A program made the position numbers and the translations under genes. This document shows positions 1-9,152 of a DNA stretch of 64,000 bases, one piece after another (position 1 is the first letter of the stretch; each line of letters begins with the position of its first letter). Origin of the DNA: Diplodia intermedia (taxonomy: Eukaryota > Ascomycota > Dothideomycetes > Botryosphaeriales > Botryosphaeriaceae); contig JAKEKT010000047.1 in assembly GCA_021495925.1 (NCBI GenBank), positions 186,001 through 250,000 on the forward strand, given 5' to 3'. The notes under the pieces are model-generated. The model ran no database searches and was not told the DNA's origin. It was given only the letters and a program-made list of their open reading frames with translations.

Positions 1-102
1 TTCCACGAGATGATTCTTGACGCTGTGGGGGCCGTACCACAACGCCTTGAGGTGGGTGGGCTTCCACAGGCCAGCTAGCGGGCTACTCGTCGCGTCTGTC
101 AT
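1..102 (-). CDS. 5' end of a gene cut by the window edge; possibly an iron-type alcohol dehydrogenase
   Basis: The first 34 codons read MTDATSSPLAGLWKPTHLKA followed by LWYGPHSVKNHLVE and run off the left edge with no stop. The ATG lies in a good context and codons are GC-ending. The pattern of a small hydrophilic start followed by YGP-x-SV-x-x-HL resembles the N-terminal strand of fungal iron-dependent alcohol dehydrogenases (maleylacetate reductase/glycerol dehydrogenase type), where a YGPGSV motif precedes the NAD-binding fold. That assignment rests on very few residues and is a guess. It is on the same strand as the TIM-like gene about 1 kb away, so the two could be co-regulated, but they are too far apart for a shared transcript to be claimed. 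Confidence 0.45.
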   Translation of the reverse strand, partial: MTDATSSPLAGLWKPTHLKALWYGPHSVKNHLVE

Positions 103-1090
103 GGTGCTTCTGTAGCGAGATGTCGGATAAGCTCTGGTCACAAGCAGGTCAGTTTTAGGCGCTCTCCTCTCTTGCTCTCTCGCTCGCGAACTGTGAAGAT
201 GCAGGCAGAAGCCAAAGCTCCGAAGTGGGACAGCAACAGATTGACAACCATCTGAGGTGAGTCAAGTGATCTGTCTGTCATCCCTGTCCCCGAACGAGGC
301 TCTCAACGCGGCACGGGATGCGCTGAGGCTTCAAGTGTGTACAGCACTTCGCAGCGCCAACATGCTGAGCGCGCGGCAGAGAGCTCACCGTTGCAGTTGG
401 GAGGAAGTCTGGGCAAGTCTCTCGATGACGCGAGGCGGCATAGTTACGTACCTCAGTCTGCTGATGATGGGTGCGGTGGCTCTCCACGAGAGTGCAGCAG
501 CTGGGGCGTGGTAAACGTAGCAAGTACGTGATGACGTAACGACTCTCCAGCTCGGACGGCAGGAATGACTGCAGGTAAAGTTCGAAAATCCCCGCAACAT
601 GTCGGCTTGGGAGCGCAAGGTCTTTTGAAGGATCCGAAATTACCACGAGGGTTGCCCTGTGACTCCCGAGTTGGCCTGCTCCCATGCGCGTCATTGGTGT
701 GTTCGTTGCTGATAAACGGCAGGAACGACTTCCCCGCGCGATGACCAACGCTTTCGAAATTAATCGGGAACCCCGCGGTTCACCTGCCGTGCATCCCCAC
801 AGTGGGCTGCTTCTTGGGCATGTCTGGATGCGATGACTGTACAGTCTTCAAACTCACGTCTACGTCCGGACACTTGCTTCAAATGCCCACGTAGAAGGAC
901 TCAGTAAGGTCGCACCTACATCTGAACGTTGGCTTCGACTGCCAACGTAGGTGGGCTCAAATTACCTGCAACCCTCTATGTCGCCGCCCTCAATCGGGGC
1001 ACAAGTCTGTTGTCCAAACAGATGCAAATGACCTGTCTCACGATGCTACTGCGCTAGTTTTGTGTATTGCTGCACAAAGTCCTGCTAATT
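103..1090. other. Intergenic, with degenerate MITE remnants
   Basis: No credible gene is present; several short overlapping ORFs on both strands show no recognisable motif or codon bias. A CT-rich tract at about 160-195 lies just upstream of the left-edge gene and may be its promoter or leader. The remainder holds the MITE remnants listed separately. Confidence 0.5.
802..951. repeat. Degenerate copy (plus an extra half copy) of the ~89-bp palindromic MITE
   Basis: A left arm (gtgggctgcttcttgggcat, then gtctggatgcga) faces a right arm (ctacgtccggacacttgctt, then caaatgcccacgtag), giving an imperfect inverted repeat with the family's TCCGGAC core. A second right half (acatctgaacgttggcttcg, then actgccaacgtagg) follows at about 915-951. 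The copy is strongly diverged, consistent with an old insertion. Confidence 0.6.
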
Positions 1091-1855
1091 TCACGATTGC
1101 CCAACTTCAACAAGGACTTGCTTGAGGTTTGCCAGGTCATGGGCAAAACGGCCCAGGAACAGCCCGTCAACCCCATCAACAAGCTTTGCGAACGTTCCAG
1201 GGCCGGCGCTCCCACCGTACAAGATCCTAGTCGGACCCGTCCTCCCGCTCGCCATCCTTCTGAGCTCCTTCGTCACGTTCACCACATGGTCCGCATCGGC
1301 AGGCTCCTTTGCACCAATGGCCCAGACAGGCTCGTAAGCCAGGATCACCTCGGCGTCATCAGGAACGGCTGCTAGCACCGACGTGACCTGGGGCCGACAC
1401 TCCTCGATAGCCAAACCGACGGCCTGGGAAGCAACGGAGCCGTGGGTCTTCTCGCCGACGCAGACGAGAGGAATGTGCCCATGCTTCACCGCCGCCGCAG
1501 CCTTCTTCGCGACTTGCTCATCATTCTCGCGGAATATCCTCCTGCGCTCCGCGTGCCCCATTTCGATCAGCTTGACGCCCGCTTGCTGCAGCGTCAAGGG
1601 CGAGACTTCGCCGGTATATGCGCCGCTTGACTCCCAAAACGCGTCCTGCGCTCCGAGCACGACAGACGTGTCTTGCAGTATGCGTCGGGCCTCGAGAATG
1701 GTGACGAAGTCGGGGATGACGAAGAGGTCAACGTTGTTCGCTTCTGCGTGCGACGAGAGCTCGGCAACTCCTTTGAGGTACGAGAGGGTGCGGTCTAGGT
1801 CGAAATACATCTTGAGGCTGGTGCCGACAATGCGGCGCGGGCGTGGTGCGGCCAT
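1091..1855 (-). CDS. Divergent triose-phosphate-isomerase-family protein (GTS-type; possible tetrulose/erythrulose phosphate isomerase)
   Basis: Intronless, 254 residues, the normal length for a TIM-barrel isomerase. The catalytic triad is visible: Lys in GTSLKMYF near residue 16, His in IEMGHAERR near 102, Glu in AYEPVWAIG near 170. The phosphate-loop motif YGGSAGPGTF follows near 214. It is not a glycolytic TPI: the invariant GNWKMN start is replaced by GTSLKMY, so the active-site Asn is Ser, and GHSERR is GHAERR. A GTSWKMN start is what I know from the bacterial LerI/EryH (L-erythrulose-1-phosphate or tetrulose-phosphate isomerase) branch, so a short sugar phosphate substrate is more likely than dihydroxyacetone phosphate. 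The protein is probably cytosolic; no targeting signal is seen. The start is the first in-frame ATG, in a GCC ATG G context. Confidence 0.85.
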   Translation of the reverse strand: MAAPRPRRIVGTSLKMYFDLDRTLSYLKGVAELSSHAEANNVDLFVIPDFVTILEARRILQDTSVVLGAQDAFWESSGAYTGEVSPLTLQQAGVKLIEMGHAERRRIFRENDEQVAKKAAAAVKHGHIPLVCVGEKTHGSVASQAVGLAIEECRPQVTSVLAAVPDDAEVILAYEPVWAIGAKEPADADHVVNVTKELRRMASGRTGPTRILYGGSAGPGTFAKLVDGVDGLFLGRFAHDLANLKQVLVEVGQS

Positions 1856-2635
1856 GGTGTGAGGATCGAGCGCGGGCGGAGCAGCCGAGCGATCGTCTCA
1901 GCTATGAAGGTGGGCTGTGAGGGGCTTGTGATGCGTGCACAGCGTCATTCTTGTAGTGTGAGGGGCCCCATGGGCACGCTGGAATGCTACATCGGGTAAC
2001 CCGGATTCCAGGGCACGGTCGCTCTGGAACCCTGTGTGAGCGGCACGGGCTTGGAGAGGACGGAGGAGGCGTGCGGAGGAGAAAAAAAAAAGGGTGCAAG
2101 AGTGCAAAGGTACCGCCGGCGACTTTCGCCCGGGCTGCGTCACGATTCGGCTGCGGGCGGACCAGCTGGCTGGGCGGCAGAGTCAGTACCGTGCGCTGGG
2201 GCCCCGGACGCCGGACATCACGGCGAGATGGCACGCTGCTCGATTTTCGTTGTTGAAGCGATAGAGATGAGTTTGCGGCGGGCACTTGATAGGACAAAGC
2301 TCTGATGACGCACAGTGGGATCTGGGTTCGCACACAGTGTTCGGTTCTTCAAGCAAACGGTCGGGTTCGCCGGCGGCTACCGATGTCGCCCACGGCAGGC
2401 GCTAGCGCGGGGAATCATGAATCTGCTTGGCCCCGCCGCCTGCTCTTCCACAAATCACTCCGCCGCTCCGCTGCACGCTCCCGTCCACTCCATCTCCTCG
2501 ACTACATCCTCATCCTTCCCGTGGTACATGCTGCGAGAGCTCTCAGACCGTTGGGCTCGCGTTCGTTATATTGGTTAGCAGGCAATTGGCCTGGTGGAGG
2601 ATCCAAGTCATTCCGGCAATCGGCGAATTAATTGT
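1856..2635. other. Intergenic region between the divergent isomerase and MTHFR genes
   Basis: No gene is supported. Overlapping ORFs on both strands (1902-2631) lack any domain signature and are out of frame with each other. The stretch probably contains both promoters. An A-run at about 2083-2093 and CT-rich tracts at 2430-2520 are present, as in many fungal promoters. Confidence 0.5.
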
Positions 2636-2726
2636 GTCCGACAGTTGCCTGTGCTCGGTACGCCGCCTCCAGAGTATAACAGTCATTGTGCGCGCTTCCT
2701 GTTGCCTCGTGGACTGACACTCGGAC
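2636..2726. repeat. 91-bp dispersed repeat, copy A, just upstream of the MTHFR start codon
   Basis: It begins gtccgacagttgcctgtgct and ends gtggactgacactcggac. It matches 8682-8772 at 83 of 91 positions without gaps. The ends are loosely inverted (gtccga at the left, tcggac at the right). It ends 43 bp before the MTHFR ATG, so it probably lies in the core promoter or 5' UTR. I do not recognise the family. Confidence 0.8.
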
Positions 2727-2769
2727 AAAACCAGACTCCCCCTTGCGCCTTCGCTAGACCTCGCCCACC

Positions 2770-4737
2770 ATGCACATCTCCCAAAAGCTGTACGAGGGCC
2801 AGAAGAATGGCAAGCCTTCCTTCTCCTTCGAGTTCTTCCCGCCGAAGACCGCGCAGGGTGTCCAGAACCTCTACGACCGCATGGACCGCATGCACGGCCT
2901 GGGTCCGACTTTCATCGACGTCACCTGGGGCGCCGGTGGTCGCAACTCCACCTTGACCTGCGAGATGGTCAAGGTCGCACAGTCCGTCTACGGCCTGGAG
3001 ACCTGCATGCACCTCACCTGCACCGACATGGAGAAATCCAAGCTGGACGAGGCGCTGCGCGAAGCATACAACGCTGGCTGCAAAAACATCTTGGCGTTGA
3101 GGGGAGACCCTCCACGTGAGAAAGAGAAGTGGGAAGCTACCGCCGGCGGCTTCCGCTACGCGAAAGATTTGGTCAAGTACATCAGGGAAAACTACGGCGA
3201 CCATTTCGACATTGGCGTGGCCGGTTACTCGGAGGGCTGTGAGGATCAGGATGACCCCAACCTCCTGCTGGACCACTTGAAGGAAAAAATCGATGCTGGT
3301 GGCACCTTCATCGTCACGCAGATGTTCTACGACGTCGACATCTTCCTTGACTGGGCCAAGAAGGTGCGCGCCAAGGGTATCACCGTCCCAATCGTCCCCG
3401 GCATCATGCCCATCAACACGTACGCTGCGTTTATGAGGCGTGCGACCTGGACAAAATGCCACGTTCCGCCGGATTGGCTGGAGGCCCTCGAGCCGGTCAA
3501 GAATGACGATGCGGAGGTGCGTGAGATCGGCAAGCATCTGATCGCCAACATGTGTCGCCGGCTAATGGAGGCTGGCATCATTCACCTGCATTTGTAAGTG
3601 GACCCGCGTCCGCTCGCTATGATTCGTCTAACGTTACTCTGCAGCTACACCATGAACTTGGCCCAATCCACGCGCATGGTTCTGGAGGAGCTCGGCCTTA
3701 CCCCGGACATGTACAGCCCGCTCGAGAAGCCTCTCCCGTGGCGCCAGTCGCTCGCCCCCGGCCGTCGCGAGGAGAACGTCCGTCCCATCTTCTGGAGAAA
3801 CCGCAACCGGTCCTACGTCGTCCGTACCCAGGACTGGGACGAGTTCCCCAACGGACGCTGGGGTGATTCGAGGTCGCCTGCCTTCGGCGAGCTGGATGCT
3901 TACGGCATTGGGCTAAAGGGCACCAACGAGCAGAACATCAAGCTTTGGGGCATGCCCAAGACTGTTCGGGATATTTCCAACCTCTTCGTCAAGTACATGG
4001 AAGGCAAGCTCGAATGCCTTCCGTGGAGCGAACAGCCAATTACCTCCGAAGCCGATGTGCTCAAGGAAAACCTCGTCAGCCTTAACAAGCGCGGCCTCTT
4101 CACAATCAACTCACAGCCTGCTGTCAACAGCGCCAAATCCACGCATCCCGTGCATGGATGGGGGCCCAACAACGGATACGTCTACCAAAAGGCCTATCTC
4201 GAAGTTCTTGTTTCTCCCGAACTGATCGCGGAACTGATTACTCGTATCGAGCGCGACCCGGAGATGACCTACTATGCCGTCAACAAGGCTGGAGACCTCA
4301 AGACTAATGCCCCAAGCGATGGTCCCAATGCTGTCACCTGGGGTGTTTTCCCCGGCAAAGAGATCATCCAGCCCACTATTGTCGAGACCATTTCCTTCCT
4401 TGCTTGGAAGGACGAGTTCTATCGCCTTGGAGAGGACTGGGCCAAGTGTTACTCATCCGTCAGTCCGTCCCGGTACATCATTGAGGATTTGATGGATACC
4501 TGGTACCTTATCAACATCGTGCACAACGACTTCCACATTGACAACGGCATTTTCGCGCTCTTTGACGGTCTCGAGGTGAAGGACCTTGACAAGGAACCCC
4601 ATGTAACGGCGGAATCAGAGGTGAACGGCCACTCCGCAATCAACGGCGAGGCCCACGCCAATGGCGAGAGCAAGATCCCAGACACGGTCGTCAACGGCAA
4701 CTCAACATCGGCAGTCCAGAACGGAACTGCCAACTAA
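2770..4737 (+). CDS. Methylenetetrahydrofolate reductase (Met13/Met12 family)
   Basis: Reduces 5,10-methylene-THF to 5-methyl-THF, the methyl donor for methionine synthase, in the cytosol. Two exons (2770-3593, 3645-4737) with a 51-nt intron (GTAAGT donor, CTAAC branch, GCAG acceptor) give 638 residues, between yeast Met13 and Met12 in size. Splicing creates HLHF-YTMN, the conserved end of the barrel. Residues 1 to about 300 form the FAD-binding TIM barrel, with the catalytic Glu in FSFEFFPPKTAQG and the folate region VTWGAGG. The rest is the eukaryotic regulatory domain (VHGWGPNNGYVYQKAYLE, LINIVHNDFHIDNGIFALFD). The last 50 residues are a low-complexity Asn/Gly/Glu tail. ATG context CACCATG is strong. 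A dispersed repeat ends 43 bp upstream. Two paralogues are usual in fungi and I cannot tell which this is. Confidence 0.96.
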
Positions 4738-5857
4738 AGCAATTTCTTCAACTAATTGCATTCATCGGCTGCTTTTCATCCTCGCAGCCGAGGAAAATAA
4801 TGTGCATCCAGCGTCGGCGTTTCTGGTGTTTTCAACAAAGGAGACAAAGAGTTCTCACATGCGGCGTCGGAAAAATTCTCGCGAGGAAAAATCATTCAAC
4901 ATCCTCCTAACGACTCTCAAGCGCTTTTTCTTCAACGATACAAAAAAGGGTTGGGCATTTTCAACACACTTATGAACAAGGCGTTCTTCAACATCCTACG
5001 GGAGGGGGGACTTTTCAACACGACCATGGGCATGAAGCAGATTGAATATGTGGCATTGTTCATATCAACGACATCTGCTCATCAACAAAGGTGTTTTGCA
5101 TATCTGGAGGGGGACTTTAAAAACAAAAATGGGAAAGAATTCGGGCGGCGTCATCACTTCAACACACAAGACGAGATCACGAGATTTATTATGACCTCTC
5201 AAGGGCATCGTCCGGTAAACAACGTTTTCTTTTCATAGCATTTGTGATTTCGTTTTTTTTTTTACTCTTTTCTCCTGAGATATCCGACCCGCGTTTCGAC
5301 TTGCCCTCAACGGCATGTGGGGTTTTTTGTTTCGTTAATTTCGGGCATTTGGTGGTTGACGGGATCGAGGGGGGAGACGCTGAAACTTCTTGGGGAGCTG
5401 GTGGAAGCAGATGAGGGGAAGAGCTGTCTTGTGAGGTTGGATGGGACAGAGGTAGTAGATCAATGTGAAAGAGTCTTGGTGCTGAATCCGTCTTTTGACC
5501 TACAATTTTTTTTTCACAATTGCATGCGAGACCTTGTTTAAAACATCACAAAAGGTTTTGTCTGATTATCTTACAGGCATTAAGAAAGAAGAAAAATATC
5601 GCTAATGCCACAGAGCTTACCAAGCCAACACTTATTATGTTTTTCCCCCAGCGTCTTCCATCTCTCGAAACAGTTGCAGTCCTTTCCAACGCACAAAGCA
5701 CACCGTCATTATTAAGTCGTTATTACTCTTCCCATACCGTTCCATGCCATGCCAGCCATGCCATGCCATGCCAAATTACCGCAAGCAGCCCTTCCCTGCA
5801 AAAGAAAAAGGAAAAAAAAAAGAAAAAGGGAACCTCGATTAATTTCCCACCACCTAC
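4738..5857. other. Downstream of MTHFR: recurrent TTCAAC motif, then AT-rich spacer
   Basis: TTCAAC occurs at about 4747, 4831, 4895, 4931, 4960, 4987, 5014 and 5159. The copies from 4931 to 5014 are spaced 29, 27 and 27 nt. The motif lies in the likely 3' UTR or terminator of MTHFR. From 5250 on there are T-runs and no gene; small ORFs here have no codon bias. The final part is the 3' flank of the convergent secreted-protein gene. Confidence 0.5.
5742..5773. repeat. ATGCC pentanucleotide microsatellite
   Basis: About six imperfect CCATG/ATGCC units in a row, interrupted once by CAG, in the 3' flank of the minus-strand secreted-protein gene. Confidence 0.8.
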
Positions 5858-6391
5858 CTACTTCCCACACCCGTCCCCGCCAATCACGCCAGCCACCGCG
5901 CGCACGTACGAGCCGTTGGCGACGGGGCGGAAGTCGCCCTCGCCGACGGCGACGTCGAACATGCGGCAGGCGATGCCGGGGGCGCCGCCGGGGGCGCCGT
6001 GGCGCGGCTCGGCGGGCACGTCGTACGCCAGGAACGCCGACACGCAGCCGTCCAGCCCGTTGCACTGCTCGACGCAGTTGCCCCACAGCGTGCTCGCGTT
6101 GAGGTAGGCGGCGTCGCCCGCCGGCCGGTCCCACGAGTAGAGCTGGTGCGCGGCGGTGAGGGCGGATGAGGGCCGGATGCCGGCGGAGGTTTGGTTGGCG
6201 GTGTCGGTGCTTGGCGGAGGCGGCAGCGGGTCCGTCACGGCGCAGGGGGGCGTGATGGGCACGTATGAGGGCCCGCCGGCGCGGGGGGCGTTGTTGTTGT
6301 TGGGGAGAGGTTGCGGTTGCGAGGAGATGGGCGAGGCGGTGGTGGCGGTTAGGCTGGCGGCGAGGAGGGCGACGATGGTGGTGAAGCGCAT
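5858..6391 (-). CDS. Small secreted protein, PAN/Apple-like Cys pattern
   Basis: A single exon of 177 residues. Residues 1-19 (MRFTTIVALLAASLTATTAS) form a clear signal peptide with a likely cleavage near Ala/Ser 19. A Pro/Ser/Asn-rich linker follows to about residue 75, then a module with CVEQCNGLDGCVSAFLAYD and, after a Gly/Ala/Pro loop, CRMFDVAV, and a Cys near the C-terminus. Spaced CxxxCxxxxxCxxF followed later by a C-x-x-F strand is typical of fungal PAN/Apple-like domains in cell-wall or extracellular proteins, which bind carbohydrate or protein. Three N-glycosylation sequons (NQT, NAS, NGS) fit secretion. GC-rich codons and a clean start support a real gene. The role is unknown. Confidence 0.75.
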   Translation of the reverse strand: MRFTTIVALLAASLTATTASPISSQPQPLPNNNNAPRAGGPSYVPITPPCAVTDPLPPPPSTDTANQTSAGIRPSSALTAAHQLYSWDRPAGDAAYLNASTLWGNCVEQCNGLDGCVSAFLAYDVPAEPRHGAPGGAPGIACRMFDVAVGEGDFRPVANGSYVRAVAGVIGGDGCGK

Positions 6392-7684
6392 GGTTGCGGT
6401 GGTTGTGGCGGTGGTGGCTCGGTTTCTTCTTTCTTTCCTTTTTTTTTTCCTTCGAGCTGACTGTGGATTGGCTGCGGGGCGTTCGGGGTGGCGATTGGGT
6501 CTGGCAGTTGCGGAGGGTCGATTGGATTGGAATTGGCCTTGGGTGTTTTTGGAGGCTTCGGAAGTGGAATTGGATGTGTTCCTTAGGGAGAAAAAGGAGA
6601 TTTGTGTTGTTCGTTTATAGCAACACGGGAGGGTATGACGTAGGTTTGGTCCGTCCGTACTGAGGGTCGTGGGTCCCTGCTAGTAGGTATGTGTAGGAAT
6701 GCGGGTGATTTTGAAACGGCTCGGGCAATCCTGGGGAGTAGAGAGACAACGCGGCGTAAGAGCCCGAGGGTCGGAACGGGTCGGAGTTTAATATAAGCTT
6801 GCGGGCCTGAAAGCTGCAGGGCGGAACACGAGCGTTATAGAGGCTAGGTACGGTGTGCAGGAGGATTGGGGTAAAGGAGGCTGGATGGAGGAGAATTGGG
6901 ATGGCTTGTGACCAGCTACGATACGATCCACACGCGGCGCCAGGCGGCCCATTCTGGGGAGCGGGCTGGATGCCGATGTGGGCACGGCGATGGGCAGGAA
7001 GCATGCAGGAACGGGGCGGATTGGCCGGCCGATCGTGTGTGCGTGTGGAGTGGCCTGCGCGCCCCGCCAGCTCCAGCGTCACAGCGTGCCATGCGCCGCT
7101 CCTTCCTTCGCCGTCGACATGGCGCAACGTCATGGCCGATGCAAGCGGGAAGGCGCCATGGGGTACGACGGGACCCTGCAACGCGACATTGTTTGTTAGG
7201 AATGGAGGGTGTGGTAACGGCGTCGGGTGTCCTTCAGCTCGTGTTTGTGTGGCGCCGATGCTTCCGCGAGACAAGCATCACGCCAGCGAGGACCCCGCTG
7301 CGCCGCTGCCGACCCTGGAGCGGGCAGCTCGCAAACAAAACGGCGGTGCCGGCATACATACCACTCCACCTGCTGCTTGCCGTGGTTTCCTGTCTTCGGC
7401 ATCGTGCGACGAGCCCAACCGTCATCGACCGACCGCCCGGGCCGAAACGTCGACCACGATTTCCCCAGACACGCAGAAACATTCCGGCTGCTAATGATGT
7501 AAGATGACATCGGCGATCTCTATGCGCGACATCCTGTCTCTGCCTCGGCCTTGTTTCTATGCCTGGCGCAATTAAGCTGTTGCTGAACAAGAGGGCAAAT
7601 TGATTAGGTCTGTATCATCGTCGGGTCCGGCTTTGGAGAAATCTCGACAGAGTTGCATCGCTTTGGTGTTGCAAGCCGCAGAAG
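6392..7684. other. Intergenic upstream of the secreted-protein gene
   Basis: The first 200 bp carry T-runs and purine-rich stretches and probably hold the secreted-protein promoter. ORFs of about 200 codons on both strands at 6615-7510 overlap one another, lack domains and look like random open frames in GC-rich DNA. I see no gene. Confidence 0.4.
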
Positions 7685-7771
7685 CATAGGCAGTCGAATC
7701 CAATATCCGGACAAAGATACGGATTTTAAAAATGCACAAATACGTCTAGATCTTAGCTTCAACTACCCATG
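7685..7771. repeat. MITE copy, diverged
   Basis: Left arm cataggcagtcgaatccaat then atccggac; right arm tacgtctagatcttagcttc then aactacccatg. The arms are imperfect inverted repeats of the family consensus. Confidence 0.7.
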
Positions 7772-7862
7772 AATGTAATACAGTCTCTGTTGTGGCCGGT
7801 TGACAAAATGAATTGAACAACTCGCGTCTCAGATGCCTTACGCAGATATGCATCATCCTGTT

Positions 7863-7951
7863 TATGTAGGTAGTTGAATACAAGATCCGGACGAAGACGT
7901 GGCTTTAAAAAAAGCATATATGCGTCCGGATCTTGGATTCAGCTACCCATG
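7863..7951. repeat. MITE copy, 89 bp, near-consensus; supplies the 3' end of the zinc-finger ORF
   Basis: Left arm tatgtaggtagttgaataca then agatccggacg; right arm cgtccggatcttggattcag then ctacccatga. The arms pair over most of 35 bp around an A/T-rich centre. The complement of its right terminal CTA is the TAG stop of the zinc-finger ORF. Confidence 0.85.
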
Positions 7952-8589
7952 AGTATGATGCACAATTTGTGTGAGGCAGATGCAGGCGGCAGATTTCTTT
8001 TGTCGCCCACTGCACCTTTTATCGAAGCCTTCATCCGACCCCTTTCTCTCTGGCCACCAATCGTCCGGTTTAACAGCCATGCGAAAATGTTCGCTCAAGT
8101 GAGCAATTCGTTCTTCCCAGTCTTTGATATCCTTGCCACAGAACCCACAGTGAAGTACTATATCGGCCAATTGGACTTTGGCAGTTGGTCTCTCGGCTGT
8201 ACGGACGAGGTCGCGTCTTTCCTTTTCTTTGAGTTCTCTCTGATGAACTTGCTGGATGTGCTGCGTTAATCCGTCCTTGCGGTAGAATGTGCGTTCTTCC
8301 TCTGGTAACTTGATGCAATCGTGAAAATGGTCCTGGGACCAGGATTCTGGCACCTCCTTACAGTAAAGACATGTGGCTTCTCCGTATCGACGGGATTTAC
8401 ACATCCATACCTTCCGCAGATAGTGCAGAGACTTCTCATGCCGCCTCCATAAGTACTTTGTTGCGAACGGAGCTCTACTACACACTATGCAGAAGTACGG
8501 CGGTTCCTTCTGAATGCCCGGCACGGCGGGTGACAACAGAAATTGCACACCCCCATGTGCCTTCCACACAGATTCCGGAACAAAATCCT

Positions 8590-8677
8590 TATGTAGGTAG
8601 TTGAATACAAGATATAGATGTAAATGAAAGAATTTGAAACTTACATTTATATCCGGATCTTGTATTCCACTACCTAT
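8590..8677. repeat. MITE copy directly upstream of the zinc-finger block
   Basis: Left arm tatgtaggtagttgaataca then agatatagatg; right arm atatccggatcttgtattcc then actaccta. The zinc-finger reading frame stays open into its inner arm. Confidence 0.8.
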
Positions 8678-8681
8678 CCCA

Positions 8682-8772
8682 GTCGGACAGTTGCCTATAC
8701 TCGGTACGCCGCCTCCAGCGTATAATAGTCATTATGCGCGCTCCCTGTTGCCTTGTGGACTGACACTCGGAC
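8682..8772. repeat. 91-bp dispersed repeat, copy B
   Basis: Begins gtcggacagttgcctatact, ends gtggactgacactcggac. Colinear with 2636-2726 with 8 substitutions. It sits 4 bp from the neighbouring MITE. Four of the differences are CpA to TpA (or TpG to TpA) relative to copy A. Confidence 0.8.
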
Positions 8773-9044
8773 AAACGCCATTGTCTTCTAATAAACGAAG
8801 ACGTACTGGCAAATTGGTTTCTTCCGAGTCTTCTGGCACTTCTGAGACATCTCGCTTGTCGCCTGTACGTGGTGATGTACTTCTGAAGGCCAGTGTACGT
8901 CTTGCGAGCTTCGGTGTTCTCCTTCACGAAGTCCTTCAGGAATTGCTTCCTAAAGACCCGATTGTACCCGTCGCTACTCTTATACTCGCGCTTGAGCCTC
9001 TTCTTCATCGCGTCCCGATCACGGCTCAGGTACCAGATCCATCT

Positions 9045-9152
9045 GAGCCGTCGCGCTTGTCGCCTGCGCTAAGTCTTTCTGAGCCATCTCGCCGATCGCC
9101 TACGCCGAGTTCTTCTGGGCCTTCTCGTCTACCGCCTATGCTGGGTTTTTCT
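9045..9152. repeat. Three tandem 36-bp units
   Basis: Units start at 9045, 9081 and 9117 (each GAGCC or GGGCC, then TCTCGNNNNNCCGCC-like, ending TTCT). A related partial unit lies near 8842 and a partial fourth at 9153. On the plus strand they encode 12-residue repeats of the SEPSRLSPALSL type in a 259-codon open frame (8634-9413). On the minus strand the same DNA lies between the zinc-finger blocks. Which strand was coding is unclear. Confidence 0.7.

Noticed and set aside
6615..7510. Overlapping ~200-codon ORFs on both strands
   Set aside because: Mutually exclusive frames without domain or codon bias; probably random openness in GC-rich DNA.
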